Source of the DNA: CAZXYF01 sp964644705
GTDB lineage: Bacteria; Planctomycetota; Brocadiia; SM23-32
DNA length: 5,368 nucleotides
Assembly (NCBI GenBank): GCA_964644705.1
Contig: CAZXYF010000211.1
Coordinates: 1 to 5,368 of the forward strand
Reading direction: 5' to 3'
This document shows positions 1-5,061 of the stretch, in pieces. The notes below the pieces were generated by a model that was not told the origin of the DNA, did not search any database, and saw only the letters and a list, made by a program, of their open reading frames with translations. Position 1 is the stretch's first letter. Each line of letters begins with the position of its first letter. A program made the translations under genes and the position numbers.

Positions 1-41
1 GCCCAACATGGAGCGATCTGTAAGATCGCGGAATGTTGGGT
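1..41 (+). repeat. Two-stage palindrome with GGA/GGA internal loop (hairpin 1, left copy)
   Basis: The outer stem pairs 2-9 (CCCAACAT) with 33-40 (ATGTTGGG). The inner stem pairs 13-19 (GCGATCT) with 23-29 (AGATCGC) around the triloop GTA. Between the stems is a symmetric internal loop with GGA on each side (10-12 and 30-32). The ends, GCCCAAC (1-7) and GTTGGGT (35-41), happen to fit the integron attC core patterns RYYYAAC and GTTRRRY. At 41 bases it is shorter than known attC sites, and no integrase gene is visible. A T-rich stretch follows at 51-62, but too far from the stem for a convincing intrinsic terminator. Confidence 0.85.
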
Positions 42-61
42 TGTGGGTCGTTTTTGTTTTT

Positions 62-142
62 TGAGCTGAAAGCTCATTTCAAATGTTTGAGCGTTGTTTT
101 GCGTTGGTTCGTTTGTCAATGTTGAGATGAGCTTTCAGCTCA
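62..142. repeat. Inverted pair of GAA/TTC-loop hairpins, left copy
   Basis: Hairpin 62-76 (TGAGCT-GAA-AGCTCA) and hairpin 127-143 (ATGAGCT-TTC-AGCTCAT) are reverse complements of each other. Together they make a 21-base inverted repeat (62-82 against 122-142) with one mismatch and 39 bases between the arms. Each arm can fold alone, or the two can pair into one long stem, so the two foldings are mutually exclusive. The same arrangement occurs at 5121-5201. Confidence 0.85.
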
Positions 143-176
143 TTAGCTTATTTTTCCACCTCTTCCCCAGGATTCC

Positions 177-193
177 GTGCTCTTTCAGAGCAC
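177..193. repeat. Short hairpin with TTC loop (hairpin 4, left copy)
   Basis: GTGCTCT (177-183) pairs perfectly with AGAGCAC (187-193) around a TTC loop, which reads GAA on the minus strand. The same hairpin is conserved at 5235-5251. It lies downstream of cheB on the minus strand, but no T-tract follows on that strand, so it is not an obvious terminator. Confidence 0.8.
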
Positions 194-201
194 TGCATCT
201 T

Positions 202-213
202 CGCCGTACGGCG
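202..213. repeat. Perfect 12-bp palindrome
   Basis: CGCCGTACGGCG is self-complementary over all 12 bases. It sits exactly at the right boundary of the left 200-bp repeat, and the right copy has no equivalent. It may mark a junction between the repeat and the operon-side sequence. Its function is unknown. Confidence 0.6.
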
Positions 214-215
214 CA

Positions 216-242
216 ACTAGTATGAGGCCGTCCCGTCGGGAC
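216..242 (-). repeat. GC hairpin plus CATACTAG tail unit, minus orientation
   Basis: Read on the minus strand, this is hairpin GTCCC-GAC-GGGAC (242-230) followed by the tail CGGCCTCATACTAG (230-217). The same hairpin-then-tail layout occurs on the plus strand at 4996-5022, 5034-5061 and 5305-5333. The 11 bases ACTAGTATGAG at 216-226 are an exact inverted match to 5013-5023. The stem here has T-A where the units at 5034 and 5305 have C-G, a compensatory change that supports a folded form. It lies 23 bases downstream of the cheB stop codon and could also act as a 3' barrier on the operon transcript, although no T-tract follows. Confidence 0.75.
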
Positions 243-265
243 TAGGCGAACGGCTTGTGACGACT

Positions 266-1315
266 CTATTGTCGTTTCAGAGCGCGGAGTATGCGTTGGG
301 GGATATGTTCAAGCGGACTGATCTCCGATGTCGCATCGAGTTCGGCGGCGGCCCGGGGCATTCCGTAAACGACGGAGCTGTCTTCGTCCTGCGCGATAGT
401 GTGGGCTCCGGCTTCATGCATTTTGAGCAAACCTTTGGCACCATCTTTACCCATTCCGGTTAGAATCACGCCAACGGCATTTTTGCCGATCGCGGCGACG
501 CTGCGGAAGAGGACATCGACGGACGGGCGATGGCGGTTGACGAGGGGGCCTTTTTTGATTTTCACTCTGTATTTTGCACCAGAACACTTCAAAACCATGT
601 GATAGTTGCCCGGGCAAATCAGAGCCAGCCCCGAATGAAGTTGATCGCCATCTTGAGCTTCTTGCACATCCATGGCGGAGAGGGTGCTCAGTCTGTCGGC
701 AAAATAACTCGTGAATGCTTCCGGCATGTGTTGCACGATGAGGATGCCGGGCGCGTTGGCGGGCAGTTGTTCCAGGACCGATTGGAGGGCGACGGTGCCG
801 CCCGTTGAGGCCCCAATAGCAATCAACTGGTTGCTTGTGCGAACGTTTTGGGCGAGGTTGGCGGTTCCGGAGGTGGTAGTGGATTGTGTCTTTTTTTGTT
901 TGGCGAGATGCTCTTCCATGTTGACCTTCGCCGCGGCCTTCACTTTGTTGCTGAGTGACACGGCCATATCGCCCAGACTGTACTGGCCACCGGCTTTCTG
1001 TACCACCTCGATGGCGCCGGCTTCCAGCGCCTTCATGGTGAGTTTCCCGCCTTTCTGAGTTAGGGAGGAGACGACGACGACGGGAATGGGGTAGTGTTTC
1101 ATCAACTTTCGCAGGAACGTGAGCCCGTCCATGCGGGGCATTTCGATGTCCAGCGTGATGACGTCGGGCTTGTGTTCGACGATCATGTCCCGCGCCACGT
1201 AGGGATCCGGTGCTGCGCCAACGACCGAGATGTCAGGATCTTTGTTGAGTTTTTTGCCCAACACCTTTCGAACCAGTGATGAATCATCCACGACGATGAC
1301 GCGTGTATCGGACAT
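266..1315 (-). CDS. cheB: CheB: chemotaxis response regulator, protein-glutamate methylesterase
   Basis: This 349-residue protein removes methyl groups from receptor glutamates and can deamidate glutamines; it is activated by phosphorylation from CheA. The N-terminal receiver domain (about 4-120) has the acidic pair D10-D11, phospho-acceptor D56 in TLDIEMPRMDG, S83-S84 and K107. The usual Lys-Pro here is Lys-Ala (QKAGG). A charged, Ser/Thr-rich linker follows (about 125-162). The C-terminal esterase domain has S170 in GASTGG, H196 in VQHMPEAFT and D291 in LTGMGKDG, the complete Ser-His-Asp triad. Length matches the family. The ATG lies two bases after the cheX stop, and its GAGGA ribosome site is inside the end of cheX, implying coupled translation. 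It is the last gene of the operon, with its TAG at 268-266. Confidence 0.97.
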   Translation of the reverse strand: MSDTRVIVVDDSSLVRKVLGKKLNKDPDISVVGAAPDPYVARDMIVEHKPDVITLDIEMPRMDGLTFLRKLMKHYPIPVVVVSSLTQKGGKLTMKALEAGAIEVVQKAGGQYSLGDMAVSLSNKVKAAAKVNMEEHLAKQKKTQSTTTSGTANLAQNVRTSNQLIAIGASTGGTVALQSVLEQLPANAPGILIVQHMPEAFTSYFADRLSTLSAMDVQEAQDGDQLHSGLALICPGNYHMVLKCSGAKYRVKIKKGPLVNRHRPSVDVLFRSVAAIGKNAVGVILTGMGKDGAKGLLKMHEAGAHTIAQDEDSSVVYGMPRAAAELDATSEISPLEHIPQRILRALKRQ

Positions 1316-1317
1316 TT

Positions 1318-1782
1318 TTATTCCTCGACGTTGACCTGGAGCAGGAAAGACCCCTCCATCATTGAGAACGCAATCGAATCCGGATCCTTCAACATTGTTT
1401 TCCAGCGTTTACGTTTGGGAGCATCGGCCGTTGGGGGATCCAGCTCAAACACGTCCTTGTTCCCGTAATGATCGGAGATGAAACGGCCGCAGATCATGTT
1501 GAGCAGCTCACAGGCGGCATCCGGCCCTTTTTCGGCCGCGTCCCGGTCCTCGGGCTCAATCCCCAGCACATTGGCCGCTATCTCCGTGCAGAGGCTCTGT
1601 GGCAGGAGGAGACGCAATTCCCCGTTTTGTGGTCCGGTGAAGCAGATGGTCGTCTCAACCCCCTGCTCCGCGGGAATGGTGAATTCGTCTTTTGAAATTT
1701 GCAGAGGGAACAGAAAGGCAAACTGTTCCATTATGTCGCTGACGACCTGAACAGCCGTTCCTGATACTGTGGACGTTGTCAT
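1318..1782 (-). CDS. cheX: CheX-like CheY-P phosphatase
   Basis: This 154-residue protein is of the CheC/CheX/FliY type, which speeds dephosphorylation of CheY-P. The helix around 91-99 carries E92-L-L-N95, matching the ExxN catalytic motif. Only one such motif is visible, as in CheX, whereas CheC and FliY typically carry two. The segment LPQSLCTEIAANVLGIE (about 60-76) fits the conserved region before the catalytic helix. There is no signal peptide or membrane segment, so it should be cytosolic. Its ATG directly abuts the TAA of the upstream regulator with no spacer. A GGGAG ribosome site sits 8 bases upstream, inside that gene. The neighbouring receiver protein is its obvious candidate substrate. 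The family call is strong; which CheY it acts on is inference. Confidence 0.9.
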   Translation of the reverse strand: MTTSTVSGTAVQVVSDIMEQFAFLFPLQISKDEFTIPAEQGVETTICFTGPQNGELRLLLPQSLCTEIAANVLGIEPEDRDAAEKGPDAACELLNMICGRFISDHYGNKDVFELDPPTADAPKRKRWKTMLKDPDSIAFSMMEGSFLLQVNVEE

Positions 1783-2163
1783 TTAGTGTTCTCCCACGAC
1801 ATCAGTGATTACACCGCGTAATGATTCGGGGGTGAATGGTTTGCGAATATAGGCGTCAACCCCCTTTGATTTGAGTTCGTCAATACGAGTTTCGCTGCCC
1901 TCGGTGGAAATGACGATAACCGGAACCTCTTCCATCAGTTCTTTCTCGCGCATGCGTTCCACCAGCTCGACCCCGTTCATGACCGGCATATTAATGTCAA
2001 CCAGCATGAAGGAAATCTTCCGGTTCTCCAGCATGGAGAGTGCCTCTTTACCGTTCGGTGCTTCAATGACCTGGTACCCCGTCATTCCACCCAGCTTGAA
2101 GGTTTTCTTGATGACTGCTCGGACGGTCGGAGAGTCATCAACAATCAGTACATTCCGTGTCAT
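1783..2163 (-). CDS. Single-domain CheY-like response regulator (second in operon)
   Basis: This 126-residue protein is a lone receiver domain with no output domain. It has the acidic pair D9-D10, phospho-acceptor D56 in LVDINMPVMNG, S86-T87 at the switch position and K108 in IRKPF, so it should be phosphorylatable. It differs clearly from the first regulator of the operon, which has DWNMP and TSEGK motifs. The AAGGAG/GAGAGGG ribosome site lies in the 20-base gap after the HDOD gene. Placement directly before cheX suggests the pair work as a phosphoryl sink and phosphatase, or that CheX terminates its signal. It could instead be the motor-binding CheY; sequence alone does not settle this. Confidence 0.93.
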   Translation of the reverse strand: MTRNVLIVDDSPTVRAVIKKTFKLGGMTGYQVIEAPNGKEALSMLENRKISFMLVDINMPVMNGVELVERMREKELMEEVPVIVISTEGSETRIDELKSKGVDAYIRKPFTPESLRGVITDVVGEH

Positions 2164-2183
2164 CGTGTGTCCCTCTCCTTAAG

Positions 2184-3050
2184 TTAATCTGCAAAAAGTT
2201 CGGAAATTTCTTCGATTTCGGATTCCACTTCCAGCAGGACCTGATCAATGTCATCGCGTGTTACGCCCAGGCGGTCGATGGCATTGTCCGACAGTCCATA
2301 GTGGAGTCCGTCTGTCCCTGCTCCGATGCCCGCCTGTTTCGCAACGGCGTCTGCGATATGCACGAGATCAACAATTTTGTGTTCTCCCGGCATTTCATCT
2401 GGTTCGTGGTGCCATCTTGCCACGGAAATGAGCTTATCGGACAGTCCCCAGTCCTCCAGCAGAAGTGATCCCAGTTCAGCATGATCGATTCCCAGAACCA
2501 CCCGTTCCGCGAGATGGAAGGACACCTCTTTCTTGAATGCCACGGCCCGGATTTTCTCCACATCGGCATCGAGAAAGGTCCCGAGTGCCACCTTCCCGAT
2601 GTTATGCAGCAGGCCCGCGGTGAAGGCGATGTCCGGCACTTCCAGATCCTTTTGCTGGGCGAGTTGTTCCGCCCCAATACCCACTGCCAGGGCGTGTTTC
2701 CACAACTCCTGTGGGCCCAGATCGTATCCTTGTACTTCTTTTTTCATCAGCGGGGCGGCGGACAGCCCGATAATCATCTGCGATACATGCCGCGTGCCCA
2801 ATCGAACGATTGCCTGATCGACGGTATCAACGCGCCGGCGTCCGCTGAACGCAATGGTGTTGGCGATACGCAGGAGGTTGGCAGTCAGTGCCTGATCCAC
2901 GCGTATGATTTCGGCCAGTTTGTCGAAATCCACTTCCGGGTCCTGCAGAAGTTCTCGTGCCTGAACGGCCGCGGTGGGAATGGAGGGGAAGTTGGGTATT
3001 TCGTTGATGATTTCCTGCCGTTTTGCTTTGGCTGATTCCGGTAGTTTCAT
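2184..3050 (-). CDS. HDOD-domain signalling protein
   Basis: This 288-residue protein carries an HDOD domain over about residues 14-215, a relative of HD phosphohydrolases. Seen in order are IPNFPSIPTAAVQARELL (18-35), IIRVDQALTANLLRIANT (48-65), AGLLHNIGKVAL (145-156), GIDHAELGSLLLEDWGL (187-203) and the WHHEP segment (213-217). The usual HD doublet reads H149-N150, common in HDOD proteins and consistent with a non-catalytic or altered metal site. The C-terminal 60 residues include an acidic tail (ESEIEEISELFAD). There are no membrane segments. Its ATG overlaps the cheD stop as ATGA, so translation is probably coupled. HDOD genes often sit in chemotaxis and two-component operons, but the exact role is unknown; a scaffold or regulatory role is inference. 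Confidence 0.92.
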   Translation of the reverse strand: MKLPESAKAKRQEIINEIPNFPSIPTAAVQARELLQDPEVDFDKLAEIIRVDQALTANLLRIANTIAFSGRRRVDTVDQAIVRLGTRHVSQMIIGLSAAPLMKKEVQGYDLGPQELWKHALAVGIGAEQLAQQKDLEVPDIAFTAGLLHNIGKVALGTFLDADVEKIRAVAFKKEVSFHLAERVVLGIDHAELGSLLLEDWGLSDKLISVARWHHEPDEMPGEHKIVDLVHIADAVAKQAGIGAGTDGLHYGLSDNAIDRLGVTRDDIDQVLLEVESEIEEISELFAD

Positions 3051-3595
3051 AGTAGCGATATGGAGCCTCCTGTCTTGATTGCTGTGTCACCGGTGCCAAC
3101 GTGGAAAAACATGGTCCGAGAAACTGTACCGCCGACGTCATCGGCTTCGATCATGATGTCATTTTTCCACAGGATTTTGCGAAGCACCGCATGGTTGCGC
3201 TGGCCCACGCGGAAGGTTCTTTTCCGGTCCAGCATGTGTGCGCCACCGGCGACTCGCGCCACAATGTTTTTACGTTGAGCACCACGGTCGAACATCTCCT
3301 GTAACAGGTTTGTGACTCCTGTATCGACAAACATGCAGGGCCGGGCCGAAGCTTTCTTCTCGTTCATACGAGACAGTGGTAGCATGCAGTGTATCAGTCC
3401 GCCAACTCCGCAATTATCATCATGCAGCGACAGACCCACGCATGATCCCAGCGAATAAGTGACCAGGACGTCCGTGGGATCGACGGACACACACATATCT
3501 CCTATGCCCACTATCTCCATCTCCGACCGCTGCCGCGCCCGGTTGATTGGCTCGGGTAGTGTGCCATCCTGTATGGCTTTTTTTGGTGGAACCAT
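3047..3595 (-). CDS. cheD: CheD: chemoreceptor glutamine deamidase
   Basis: This protein deamidates receptor glutamines to glutamates, creating sites for CheR. It has the full catalytic set: T46 in VTYSLGSC, C52 in GSCVG and H69 in LIHCMLP. The spacings (6 and 17 residues) equal those of T21, C27 and H44 in Thermotoga maritima CheD. Further conserved segments are VAGGAHML (115-122) and GGTVSRTMFFHVGTG (155-169). The 182-residue form has a 25-residue polar leader. A start at M26 (codon 3520-3518) would give 157 residues and exactly the Thermotoga numbering. The first ATG has AGGA only two bases upstream, and the inner ATG has GGAG touching it, so the start is not settled. The end overlaps the HDOD gene by four bases. 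CheX, not CheC, is the CheC-family partner present. Confidence 0.95.
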   Translation of the reverse strand: MVPPKKAIQDGTLPEPINRARQRSEMEIVGIGDMCVSVDPTDVLVTYSLGSCVGLSLHDDNCGVGGLIHCMLPLSRMNEKKASARPCMFVDTGVTNLLQEMFDRGAQRKNIVARVAGGAHMLDRKRTFRVGQRNHAVLRKILWKNDIMIEADDVGGTVSRTMFFHVGTGDTAIKTGGSISLL

Positions 3596-3629
3596 ATTCC
3601 TGTCTATGTCAGAAAAGTGTATTGGGAAA

Positions 3630-4475
3630 CTATTGCTTCACATATACCGAAGGACGCACGGTTTCGAAATCCCCCAGGCAGCCTGTGAGACTCTCAGCGT
3701 GCCCAACTATCAGATAACCGTTGGGGCGCAAAAGACGATGGACCTCCTCCAGGAGCATGTTGCGAACATCGTTGTCAAAGTAAATCATGACGTTTCTGGC
3801 GAATATCACATCCATCGGTCCGCTCATGGGGTAGGGGGGATCCGAAAGGTTCAATCGGCGGAAGAGTATCTTTTGTCGCAACGACGGTCGTACCTTATAC
3901 GTTGTTTCATCGTCACCTGTGTTCTTGCTGAAAAAGCGTCGGATGCGGCTTTCATCAACCTTCTCGAGTTTCTTCTCCGCATACCGTCCCTCCGCCGCCG
4001 TCCGTAGAACCTGTGTGCTTATATCGGTTGCCAGGATCTTCCAATCGACGCCTCGGTCGGGCAATGCGTCTTTGAGCACCATCGCCATCGTGTAGGGTTC
4101 CTCCCCGGTGGAACAGGCCGCCGACCAGAAGCGAAACTTGTCCTGACCGGCCTCATGCCATCTGGAGACAACTTTCTCCAGAAAATCAAAGTGTTCGGAT
4201 TCCCGGAAGAAGCGGGTAACATTCGTCGATATGGCGTCCAGAAGCTCAGTGAGTTCCTTCTGCGTCTCGTCGGATTCCACCCGGTCCAGATAACTGCCGA
4301 AATCATTGATGTTCAGCGCACGCATGCGCTTGCTTACTCGCCCTCGTACGAGGGCACGCTTTTTCTCCGACAGTGAGATCCCCGCTTTCTCACGAATCAC
4401 CTTCCTGTAACGATTAAAAACTTCATCGTCCATCGAAAGGCGGCTCTTCGCTGGCAGGTCCATTTCTTCGTTCAT
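3630..4475 (-). CDS. cheR: CheR: chemoreceptor glutamate methyltransferase
   Basis: This 281-residue protein transfers methyl groups from S-adenosylmethionine to receptor glutamates. The N-terminal helical domain (about 16-75) has GISLSEKKRALVRGRVSKR (32-50). The catalytic domain (about 80-278) has NVTRFFRE (85-92), the SAM-binding FWSAACSTGEEPYT (116-129), ILATDIST (147-154), DVIFARNVMIYF (222-233) and YLIVGHAESL (254-263). Length is normal and no key motif is missing. The in-frame stop of the upstream gene lies 12 codons before this ATG with no other start codon between, so M1 is the earliest possible start. No Shine-Dalgarno site precedes it; M5 and M15 are alternatives. The end is VYVKQ, without the C-terminal pentapeptide typical of receptors, as expected. 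Confidence 0.96.
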   Translation of the reverse strand: MNEEMDLPAKSRLSMDDEVFNRYRKVIREKAGISLSEKKRALVRGRVSKRMRALNINDFGSYLDRVESDETQKELTELLDAISTNVTRFFRESEHFDFLEKVVSRWHEAGQDKFRFWSAACSTGEEPYTMAMVLKDALPDRGVDWKILATDISTQVLRTAAEGRYAEKKLEKVDESRIRRFFSKNTGDDETTYKVRPSLRQKILFRRLNLSDPPYPMSGPMDVIFARNVMIYFDNDVRNMLLEEVHRLLRPNGYLIVGHAESLTGCLGDFETVRPSVYVKQ

Positions 4476-4511
4476 GGGTGCATGTCGATTGGAGTTTATG
4501 GCTGGTTTGTC

Positions 4512-4883
4512 CTACTCGTCGGAGTCGCGCATTTTACGGATGCGCTGGGCGAGTTCCTGAGGCTTAAATGGTTTGACGACATATCCTTCAGCGCCGGCGT
4601 CAAGTGCTTCCTGGACGACCGTGTTTTTCCCTTCACTGGTGACCATGACCACGGGGATGTCTTTGAGCTTATCATGACCTTTAATTCGCTTGAGGAATTC
4701 AATCCCGCTCATGTTGGGCATATTCCAGTCCAGTAGAATAAGATCCGGGATTCCTTCCTGAAGTTTATGCACGGCCTGAACACCATCTTCGGCCTCCATG
4801 ATGTCGGTTTCCCCGATGTGTTTGAGGGCCATGGTGATAAGCCGCCGCATGCTGCGGCTGTCGTCGACGATGAGGACTTTCAT
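4512..4883 (-). CDS. cheY: CheY-type chemotaxis response regulator (first gene of operon)
   Basis: This 123-residue lone receiver domain most resembles classical CheY. It has the acidic pair D7-D8, phospho-acceptor D52 in LLDWNMPNMSG, T82 in VMVTSEGK, the aromatic switch Y101 and K104 in VVKPF. The DWNMP and TSEGK motifs match enterobacterial CheY around D57 and T87. The expected role is to receive phosphate from CheA and bind the flagellar motor switch or another output. It is the promoter-proximal gene: AAGGGAG at 4900-4894 lies 10 bases before the ATG, and a candidate promoter lies upstream. The cheR gene follows after 36 bases. The gene name is by motif resemblance; with a second regulator in the same operon, the motor-binding role is inference. 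Confidence 0.93.
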   Translation of the reverse strand: MKVLIVDDSRSMRRLITMALKHIGETDIMEAEDGVQAVHKLQEGIPDLILLDWNMPNMSGIEFLKRIKGHDKLKDIPVVMVTSEGKNTVVQEALDAGAEGYVVKPFKPQELAQRIRKMRDSDE

Positions 4884-4922
4884 ATCACTGAATCTCCCTT
4901 CTTGCTGTTTGTATCTCTTTTA

Positions 4923-4951
4923 ATAATATCGTTTTTACTCCGATTTGAGAA
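4923..4951 (-). promoter_or_regulatory. Candidate sigma70-type promoter of the chemotaxis operon
   Basis: On the minus strand TTCTCA (4951-4946) and TATTAT (4928-4923) are separated by 17 bases. They match the consensus at 4 of 6 and 5 of 6 positions. The region is AT-rich, unlike the flanks, and lies 40 bases before the first start codon. This gives a short leader containing AAGGGAG. The overlapping ACGATAT resembles a sigma28 -10 box, but no TAAA lies at the right distance. No sigma54 GG/GC pair was seen. Confidence 0.5.
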
Positions 4952-4965
4952 ATGTGGAAATGCTT

Positions 4966-4996
4966 TTTGAGCCCCATCGGGGCCACCGGCCCGTAG
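4966..4996 (+). repeat. GC hairpin with degenerate tail (partial hairpin-tail unit)
   Basis: TTTGAGCCCCATCGGGGC at 4966-4983 is identical to 5031-5048, with stem 4971-4975/4979-4983 and loop ATC. Instead of the usual tail it is followed by CACCGGCCCGTAG, which keeps only a terminal TAG. It appears to be a decayed first member of a short tandem run of hairpin-tail units upstream of the operon promoter. Confidence 0.6.
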
Positions 4997-5022
4997 CGCC
5001 CCGGAGGGCGGGCTCATACTAG
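4996..5022 (+). repeat. GC hairpin plus CATACTAG tail unit
   Basis: The stem CGCCC (4997-5001) pairs with GGGCG (5006-5010) around CGGA, then the tail CGGGCTCATACTAG runs 5009-5022. Its last bases plus the next T (5013-5023) are an exact inverted match to 216-226 on the other side of the operon. An alternative outer pairing is GCCCG 4989-4993 with CGGGC 5009-5013. Confidence 0.7.
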
Positions 5023-5030
5023 TCCCATCT

Positions 5031-5061
5031 TTTGAGCCCCATCGGGGCGGATTCATACTAG
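5031..5061 (+). repeat. GC hairpin plus CATACTAG tail unit
   Basis: The stem GCCCC (5036-5040) pairs with GGGGC (5044-5048) around ATC, then the tail CGGATTCATACTAG runs 5048-5061. The last G of the tail is the first base of the 200-bp repeat, so the two families abut directly here and again at 5333. Confidence 0.8.

Larger units (their letters stand above)
1..201 (+). repeat. About 200-bp hairpin-rich intergenic repeat, left copy
   Basis: This segment recurs at 5061-5259 in the same orientation, with about 15 substitutions and two single-base gaps counted by eye (about 92% identity). It contains four hairpins: 2-40 (outer stem 8 bp, inner stem 7 bp), 62-76 (6 bp, loop GAA), 127-143 (7 bp, loop TTC) and 177-193 (7 bp, loop TTC). 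The spacers between them are T-rich. No open reading frame is conserved between the copies. The match begins at the first base of the window, so the true left boundary may lie outside; the right boundary is where similarity ends after the shared CTGCATCTT. It resembles REP/BIME-like or MITE-like intergenic repeats in layout, but I do not recognise a named family. Confidence 0.9.
266..4883 (-). other. Chemotaxis adaptation operon of seven genes
   Basis: Seven co-directional genes run from 4883 to 266 with gaps of 36, 34, -4, 20, 0 and 2 bases. The ATGA, TAAATG and TAAAAATG junctions imply translational coupling in the distal half. The set covers methylation (CheR), demethylation (CheB), deamidation (CheD), dephosphorylation (CheX), two receiver proteins and an HDOD protein. 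No cheA, cheW, receptor, flagellar or pilus gene is present between the flanking repeats. Confidence 0.9.

Noticed and set aside
1..62. Plus-strand intrinsic terminator: hairpin 1 followed by T-rich sequence
   Set aside because: The T-rich run begins about 10 bases after the stem and is interrupted. The right copy has no gene ending before it in this window.
202..265. Intrinsic terminator after cheB
   Set aside because: Hairpins at 202-213 and 230-242 exist, but neither is followed by a T-tract on the minus strand. Transcript ends may still be set by them or by the repeat.
260..275. Small hairpin across the cheB stop codon (ACGAC and GTCGT)
   Set aside because: Only five base pairs, partly in coding sequence, with nothing else to support a role.
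257..463. Plus-strand open reading frame of 68 codons antisense to the end of cheB
   Set aside because: It lies almost wholly opposite an intact, motif-complete cheB and shows no recognisable domain. Other plus-strand frames opposite the seven genes are rejected for the same reason.
1318..1782. CheC or FliY rather than CheX
   Set aside because: Only one ExxN motif is visible (E92-N95), and there is no FliN-like C-terminal domain.
2184..3050. HD-GYP cyclic-di-GMP phosphodiesterase
   Set aside because: There is no GYP motif and the HD doublet reads HN. The overall pattern is that of HDOD.
4924..4950. Sigma28 flagellar-type promoter
   Set aside because: The -10-like ACGATAT has no TAAA at about 15 bases upstream. 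The sigma70-like pair fits better.
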